Below are positions 57,564 through 64,000 of a stretch of DNA of 64,000 nucleotides, piece by piece. Every line of letters begins with the position of its first letter. Position 1 is the first letter of the stretch. The DNA is from Callorhinus ursinus (Eukaryota > Chordata > Mammalia > Carnivora > Otariidae): the NCBI RefSeq assembly GCF_003265705.1, contig NW_020312827.1, positions 21,696,413 through 21,760,412 on the forward strand. Reading direction: 5' to 3'. The notes beneath the pieces were generated by a model. That model had not been told where the DNA came from and made no database searches. It worked only from the letters and a program-made list of their open reading frames with translations. The position numbers were made by a program, and so were the translations under genes.

Positions 57564-59107
57564 TGTTTCACCTCCTCTTGATTAAATGAATAAATAAGTG
57601 AACTATTTAAATGGTGTAGAGTAAACCAGATTGTTTCCAAGAGCCTGAGTTTGGCTGATTGTATCCCTGTGGTGCTGGCCCCCTTCATTTCCTAAAGATG
57701 GGTAGTAAATCTAAAGTTTTAAGGGTTTTTGTTTTTCTTTAGAGTAGTTATGAGTTCAAAGTTCATGATCCCTTTTGATAGAAAACCTAATAGACTTGGA
57801 TAACTTCCTCAGTCTTTGATATGACAACATATTCCAGGCCAGACTTTCACAGTTCCTGCGCCAGACCTGGAAACTACCATTTTCCCAAAAAGCTTTGATT
57901 TCCTTCTGTGGCTGCCAGGGGTGCTCAGCACTACTGTACTTGTCATTGTTTTTAGGTTGCTACAGTGGAAAGAGAGAAAAATACGTTTTGAATTTTTGTT
58001 ACAACTTTATTAATGTATAATTAAAGGACAATTAATTCTAAGTATTTAAAAAGCACACTTGGATCAGTTTTGACATGTGGAAACACCTGCAAAACTGTAA
58101 TCGAGTTTTTATCACCCCCAAACGTTTCCTCCTGCCTGTTTGTAATTCATCCCTCCTTCCTCTTCACTTCCGAAGCAACCACTGACCTACTTACCATCAC
58201 TTTAAATTAGTCTGCATTTTCTAGAATTTTGTATGAATGAAATCATATGTAACATACTCTTTTGTCGAACTTCTTTCACTTAGCATAATTATTTTGAGAT
58301 TTATCCATGTTCTTGTGTATATCAGTAGTTTCGTTCTGTTGGTGGGTAGTATTCCATTGCATGGATATACCGCATTGGGTTATCCATTCACACGTTGATG
58401 GACATTTGGGTATTTCCAGTTTGGGGCTATTAAAAATAAAGCAGCTATAAACATTTGTGTAATTGTTTTTGGGTGAATATATTTTTTATCTCTGTTGGGT
58501 AAATTCTTAGGAGTGGGATGCCTTGCTCGTATGACAATTATGTTTAAATTCTTAAGAAACTACCAAACCATTTTCCAAAGTTGTACCTTTTTACATTTCC
58601 TCCAACAGTATTAGTTCTAGTTTATACTGTGGTTTTGATTTGTGGTTCTCTGATTACCAATGATGTTAAGTTCTTCCATGTACATTTCTGGCCACATGGC
58701 TTTCTTCCTTTGTGAAGTGTCTGTTTAAATTTTTTGCTTATATTCCTCTTATATGTTTTTTACCAATTATTGAGTTATGGGAATTCTTTACATATTCTTA
58801 CTACAAATCTTTTGTTTGATATTTGTGCTGTAAGTATTTTCTCTCTTTCTGTGGCTTGACACTTCAGAAGAGCAAATGTTTTAAATCATTTTTGCAAATG
58901 TTTTAAATCTTGATGAATTAAGCTTAGTATGCTCTTTTATGGTTTACACTTTTTGATTTTTAATCTAAGAAAATTTTGTATACCACAAGGCTGTAAAAAT
59001 CTTTTATGCTTTCTTCTAGAGGTTTTATAATTTTAGAGTTTTGCAGTTAGATCTATAATCAACTTCAAATTAATTTTTGTGCATTATGTAAGATAAAAGT
59101 CAATATT

Positions 59108-59336
59108 CATTTGTTATTATTTATTTATTTATTTGAGAGAGTGAGAGACAGCACATGTACACAAGCTGGGGGAAGGGCAATGGGAGAGGGAGAAAGAATC
59201 TCAAGTGGACTCCCCACTGAGCAGGGAGCTGACATGGGGCTTGATCTCAGCACCCTGAGATCATGACCTGAGCCAAAATCAAGAGTCAGACACTTAACCT
59301 ACTGAACCACACAGGAGTCCCTCATTTTTTATTATT
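59108..59336 (-). mobile_element. Can-SINE, older type, 15-bp target duplication, nested in L1
   Basis: The body is at about 59123-59321: T-rich tail, 'GGGAGCTGACATGGGGCTTG', head 'ACTGAACCACACAGGAGTCC'. TCATTTGTTATTATT at 59108-59122 and TCATTTTTTATTATT at 59322-59336 match at 14 of 15. Confidence 0.94.
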
Positions 59337-60165
59337 CAAATACTTAGTTTATCCAGCATCATTTGTGGAAAGTTCTTTTCCTCATAAATTGTCTTGACAC
59401 TTTTGTAACACAACTGTTCATATTTGTGGGCGTTCTATTTTTTTTATTCTATTCTGTTTCACAGACCTATGCTTTTCTGTCTTTTTTTTTCCCAATGCTT
59501 AACTGTGTTGATTAGCAACTATGTATTTAAATCTTAGACTCAAATACTTTAAGTCCTTCAACTGTGTTCTTTTTAAAAACTGCTTTGGTTATTCTATGTT
59601 CTTTAAATTCCCACCTAAGGTTTAGAATCAGTTTGACAATTTCTATAAAAATGCCTGTTAGAATTTTTATTGGGAATGAATTAAATCAATAGGTCATTTG
59701 GGGGCAAAATGCCACCTTAATATTAAGTCTTACTATCCATGAAGATGACAAGTGCTTTTTCAAATTTATTTGTGTCATGTTTTATGGCACTATAAAATAC
59801 AATATTTCATATTTCAAATTTTTATTATATTTAAAAACATAATTGATTTTTTATATTACACTTGTGTCCTATGACATTGCTGTGTTTATTTTAGCAGTTG
59901 TTTTGGACATTTCCTATGATTTTCTATGTGAACAATCATTTCTTTTGTAAATAGGAACAATTCCATTTTTTTTTCCTTATACTTATGCCTCTTTTTTAAC
60001 CTTATTGTAGTGGCTAGGCCCTCTGTTTATAATGTTGAGCAGAACTGATGAAAGTGGGCGCTCTTGTCTTGTTCCCACTCTCAAGGGGAAAACATTCAGT
60101 GTTTTACCATTCAGTGTGATGTTGATATTGGCTGTCAGTTTTTGTAGTCTCTAAGCTTGAAAAAG

Positions 60166-62070
60166 GTCCCTACTATTCTTAGGGTACAAAAGTTCATTGA
60201 TATGGCTTCAGATTCCACATTGTCACTTTGTGTCCCATGAAAAAAGTGGCTTGTTTATCTGGTAACTCAAGCACCATATGAGTACATATGAGTACATCTT
60301 ACTTTGTCACCTAGCCTAAGAAAAATATGTGTAAACAAGAGTTGAGATTAAACAAAATTAATTACTTCTACAGCTTCATCAAGAACATTCATAAGTGAAA
60401 CTTGCTTTTTTTTTAACCATACATGCATTGAGGTGAAGAATATAATTACTAATTAATACAGCTTTGTGCTACTGCCTTGATTAATGTTAATTTGTCAGTA
60501 ACTTAACCACAATTGCTTTTGTACTTTTAGTGTAAATGTCAACATAGTGAAAAAGGCAAATAATGTCTTATGATTTTACAAAAATAGTTTTGATGTCATG
60601 GCCCCTGTGAAAGGGTCTCAGCTTCCCCCAGGGTTCCACAGACCATACTTTGAGAGCTATTGTTCCTGTCTAGTTTAGCCCTCCAAATAAAGTGTGCCAT
60701 TTTACAATCTATACTAAATATCCTGAATCTTCAATGAGGTTTCTTCCTTTTAGTGGGCCAAAACTTGAGCACTGTTATACCTTATGGGGGCTCTGGGAAT
60801 TGTTTTGATCATGGTGGTTCTTTGTCTGGACACATGGAATTTTACCCTCAACTCAGTATTCAGCAAAGACTCAGGTAGACTCCTCTGCATTTTCTGGAGC
60901 TATTCCTCATTTCTAGCCATCTGTCACACAAATTCTGTCTCTGTTCTTCAACTCAATTCGATTTTGCTCTTCCTGCCACAGTCTGAAAAATGTCTAATGG
61001 AAGAAATCTGAGGAAATCATCAAGCTCTTATCATTTGTTTCCCCTCTCTCAGATGCCATAGTCCTCCACTACCTGTCGTCAAATGTCTGAAAATAGTGTG
61101 GGTATGACATTCATTTGAGTTTTCTAATTGTTCACCATTAAAAGGAAAAAATAATTCCATTTATTACATCATGCCCAGGTAAAGACATCGAATTATTATA
61201 TTTTTTAAGCCTAATATTTCCAGTGGGCTTTCTTCAATGATTTTGTTTTCTTGTTTTATAATGATTATGTTTTCCCTTATCTCCTGAAGTCTCTTAAAAT
61301 CTTGATTCATCTTTCCTCTAATACTTTTACTTGAGATGGTATATACATAATCCAAGTCCTTGGAGTGCTCTATACCCTGGGAATTTATGTTCCCTGGGCA
61401 CATCAGCTACTCTGACTGCTAGCATGATTTGGAGAAGAACTTAGGGAAAACTTTCATCTATGTTAGAGCCTAATGAGTTGAAGGACCAAAAACTCCAGGT
61501 AGTAGAGATCCCTTGGTTACTGCTTCCATTTGCTGTCACTCCACCATGCAATTCTTCTGGTCTTGGTTTCATCTTCTAAACTTTGGGAAACCAGTAAAAG
61601 GAGACAGTTTCCTTACAGTCTAACACCCTTGAAGGTTATGATTTGAAGGGAATGGGAAGTGAATGCTTGAGAACTGGTTAGCTGTACCTATTTTTATCAA
61701 CTCCTCCTTCCTTCAGGGCTTTGGAATGATCTTACTGTGGGTACTCAGAAACCTGCAGTGAGGGTCTGGCTCACTTCTATAGGTTTCTTCCACTGCATTG
61801 GCAGCCAGTGGGTGTCTTAAGGCACCACAAGCAAACAGCATGAAACATCCACCTCTGTCCCAGTCTTTATTTTCGCACATTTCTAGATCTGCTAGCCAAA
61901 AATAGCCTGGGACTTTTTCACAGGTTTTTGATATTTCTATTATTTCTGTCAGTTGCTGGAATCCATGTCTTCCTTTTATTTCTAAGATTTCCCCAGCATT
62001 TAAAAAAGAGCAGTTGGAGCAAGCCATCATGGCTATTTTGTAATTTAACTGTAATTAAAAATCTCTAATT
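60166..62070. other. Mostly low-copy; possible hAT end at 60600-60662
   Basis: 'GGGTTCCACAGACCATACTT' then 'TGAGAGCTATTG' resembles one terminus of a MER5-type hAT element. Frames at 60784-61011, 61164-61403 and 61713-62030 show no domain. Confidence 0.35.
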
Positions 62071-62074
62071 CTCT

Positions 62075-62215
62075 GTTTCCTCATTTAAAATGGGGGTAAT
62101 ATTAACATCTACTTTACAAAGTTTTGAGGAGATCAAACAAGAAAGTACACAAAACCCAGTGTCATCTAGAACAGTGTAAAAACTCAGGAAAAGTTAAGTG
62201 TTACTATTCTTATTA
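62075..62215 (+). repeat. MIR SINE fragment, sense
   Basis: 'TCTCTGTTTCCTCATTTAAA' then 'ATGGGGGTAATATTAACATC' is the MIR central block. 'CATCTAGAACAGTGT' is near its 3' end. Confidence 0.75.
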
Positions 62216-63079
62216 GTGTGATCATTTATTACAAAACATTAAACAAAATGTTATGAAGATAACATTACATAAGAGACCTTTTCTGTATTTATATCAACCT
62301 ATTGTGATTCAGCAAGTACATTTATTAAACAGATTACTGAGCCACCTGATTGAACTGTTATCCAGTCATATCTTCTCCATCTTGTCCACAAGCATTTCAT
62401 GGGAGACACCCTGTTGATGCTATGCTAAAATTCAGAAACATTACTTCTAAACAAGGCTCCACTCTAGTTTACCAGGATAGAAATGATCCAAAAATGAAAT
62501 GAAATAGATCCAGTATAGGTTTTTCACTGTGAATTTATGTTTAAAAATGGAGCAATAATCACTGTGAGCAAAGTGCTCATAAACCACCTTTTAAATGAAT
62601 AAATTGTCCCAAATTGACAATAATCTCACCAGACACTCATTCACAGAACCACATTTGCTCCTCTCCTCTCTGCTCAACACTATCTTTTTAATCATGGTTC
62701 TTCAAAAACTGGTGTGAATGGTTTAGCACCGTCATAAATAAGGACTCTCACTCATCAGGAAAATCACTTATTTTGGTCAGGAGATTTAAAACTTACTGAG
62801 TGAAGGTAGTTATTTCTTACATTTCCTGTCCTGATTTGGGCTTTTTCACAGTGAGTGTAAGGGAAATTACCATTGGCTGATTAGCCATGTTTCTCTAAGT
62901 CACCATCATCCCATGATTGTACTGGAACCAGCCTTCCTTATGCCCCTGCAGGTCATTGTTCAGCTCAGCTGCTTAGTCCAAAATCCTTCTCCCTTGATGA
63001 ATTCACTTGGTATCCTGCTGGTATCCAGCCTTGCCTACAGTCATTCTGCAGGATCACACTAGTCTACAATCCCCCTTCC

Positions 63080-63081
<2 letters not shown>
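62216..63081. other. Low-copy sequence, nothing recognised
   Basis: No repeat body. One SINE-like 'TACTGAGCCACCTGATT' at 62336 is isolated and not followed by a SINE body. Confidence 0.4.
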
Positions 63082-63122
<41 letters not shown>

Positions 63123-63140
63123 TGCACGCACGTACACGTG
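63082..63140. repeat. (CA)n microsatellite with CG/CATG interruptions
   Basis: About 16 pure CA units followed by CGCACACGCATGCACGCACG-type sequence, all alternating purine-pyrimidine. Confidence 0.95.
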
Positions 63141-63597
63141 TTCTGGCCCTACCTTTCCTCCCAGAAAGTCCTGGTCTATTAATATATATTATTCTACCCT
63201 GTCCTTGAGCTCTGCCTACCAGAGGGAAACTGGGTGGGTTCATCTTTATCAAGCCACAAAAAACCTTTGTGATATTTTCCTTTAGGACAGTGGGTACCTC
63301 TGGGCCTTGCATTTACATAACCTAGTGTGACTCTCTTGAGTGTTTCTTTTCACCACAATTATCATCATCAATATGCTTTTAAGTGAGTTGTTGTGTCCAC
63401 ATGCAGGCATATAAGCAGCTACACACTTTTCAGAGCATACTCTCTTGAGGCTTTTCCTTAGGGACCTTACCATTGGTTATGTGACATCCCTTCAATCCTT
63501 TGATATTGAGCTGACCACTGGCAGGCCTGCTTCTCAGCCACCTTGATCTCTTTGGATTTCTCTCTTTGTTCAGAATTAAATTTAGAAGAGTAGTTCT

Positions 63598-63660
63598 GTT
63601 TTTGTGTTCCTCCCTCCCTCTCTTCTTCCCTCCCTCCTCCCTCTCTCCCCCCACCTCTCT
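63598..63660. repeat. Polypyrimidine (CT-rich) tract
   Basis: A nearly pure C/T stretch (CCTCCCTCCCTCTCTTCTTC and onward) on the plus strand. The reverse-strand frame over it is an artefact of composition. Confidence 0.9.
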
Positions 63661-64000
63661 GAGATGAGACATACTCTTAGATAACACTAGAATCTACTTG
63701 CTTGTCTTTCTAAACAGGCATCCTTTTCCTGAGTCACCTCCCAATTATACCTTATTTAGCTCCCTTTATTACAATATCACTTACCACCCCTCTTTCTATC
63801 CTTAAACATGTCCCAAGGAACAATGTGATTATTTCTGCATTTTCTACAGGATAAAATTACTTCCACATTGTTACTTTTATTGTATTCATTTATTTGGGGG
63901 AGTGCAGGGACAATAGCCACATAGAAGGATTAGTTTAAGTTGCTCCAGAAATGGTGACACTTTGATGTGACCATTAATCTCTACTAAAATAATATATATG
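63661..64000. other. Low-copy sequence, nothing recognised
   Basis: No repeat signature and no frame of note. Confidence 0.4.

Larger units (their letters stand above)
55660..60165 (-). mobile_element. Antisense old L1, 3' UTR into ORF2, host of nested insertions
   Basis: The 3' UTR is split into 55660-56132 and 57564-57960 ('CAGGATTCCAATAAGGCTCA' before, 'GGCTGATTGTATCCCTGTGG' after the insert). Then 57985-60165 carries further 3' UTR and ORF2. Plus-strand landmarks are 'TTTCACTTAGCATAATTATT' (58275), 'GGTAGTATTCCATTGCATGG' (58346), 'TTGGTTATTCTATGTTCTTT' (59586) and 'GTGGGCGCTCTTGTCTTGTT' (60054). The module order is the same as in the L1 at 34800. No frame is intact. Confidence 0.85.

Noticed and set aside
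62330..62360. Can-SINE head-like TACTGAGCCACCTG
   Set aside because: Only about 13 bp match and no SINE body or tail is adjacent.
1..64000. CRISPR array, operon, phage or other prokaryotic system
   Set aside because: Repeat content, base composition and absence of dense coding show vertebrate nuclear DNA. The only regular arrays are microsatellites.

Overview
The window is nuclear DNA of a mammal, and the interspersed repeats point to a carnivoran. Twelve tRNA-Lys-derived Can-SINEs (head GGGCGCCTGGGTGGCTCAG, TC-rich body, AATAAAATCTT tail) and several carnivore-type L1 3' ends are present. Most of these SINEs carry the CCCCCTGCTTGTGTTCCCTC body typical of bears, seals and mustelids rather than the dog SINEC_Cf body, so a non-canid caniform is the best guess (inference). 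Base composition is AT-rich.

I found no protein-coding gene, no convincing exon, no tRNA or rRNA gene and no CRISPR. Open frames are short (the longest is 148 codons, 13618-14064), start and stop at random, and many lie inside repeats. The window therefore looks like a gene desert or a large intron. What it holds is a layered record of transposons.

Layout. 1-13 kb: low-copy sequence with ancient MIR and L2 remnants, a possible hAT transposase relic near 4.2-4.5 kb, and three Can-SINEs (4.95, 8.2, 10.1 kb). 13-20 kb: mostly unassigned sequence with a compound CT/TA/GATA microsatellite at 16.2 kb and a locally GC-richer patch at 16.8-17.1 kb. 20-26 kb: two MaLR-type solo LTRs, a tiny poly(A) retrocopy with a 24-bp target duplication (22.8 kb), a broken L1 joined in opposite orientations (24.2 kb) and an L2 split by a Can-SINE. 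26-34.5 kb: ancient MIR/L2, a hAT-like DNA element, and a young L1 3' end (30.9 kb). 34.8-40.7 kb: a long antisense L1, from 3' UTR to 5' UTR, holding a carnivore L1 3' end, a Tigger1-type MITE and three Can-SINEs. 41-55 kb: MIR, L2, antisense L1/HAL1, an L1MC-like 3' UTR, Can-SINEs and a young L1 3' end. 55-60 kb: a second antisense L1 split by an internally deleted L1MA-like copy and a Can-SINE. 60-64 kb: nearly repeat-free low-copy sequence with one CA and one CT tract.

No undescribed biological system is evident. The best leads are structural: the 22.8-kb retrocopy, the L1 whose 5' end is fused directly to the end of ORF2 at 56.3 kb, a possible 3' extension of that L1, and the CpG-rich CA/CG tract at 51.1 kb. 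Repeat family names are from memory of consensus sequences and were not checked by search.
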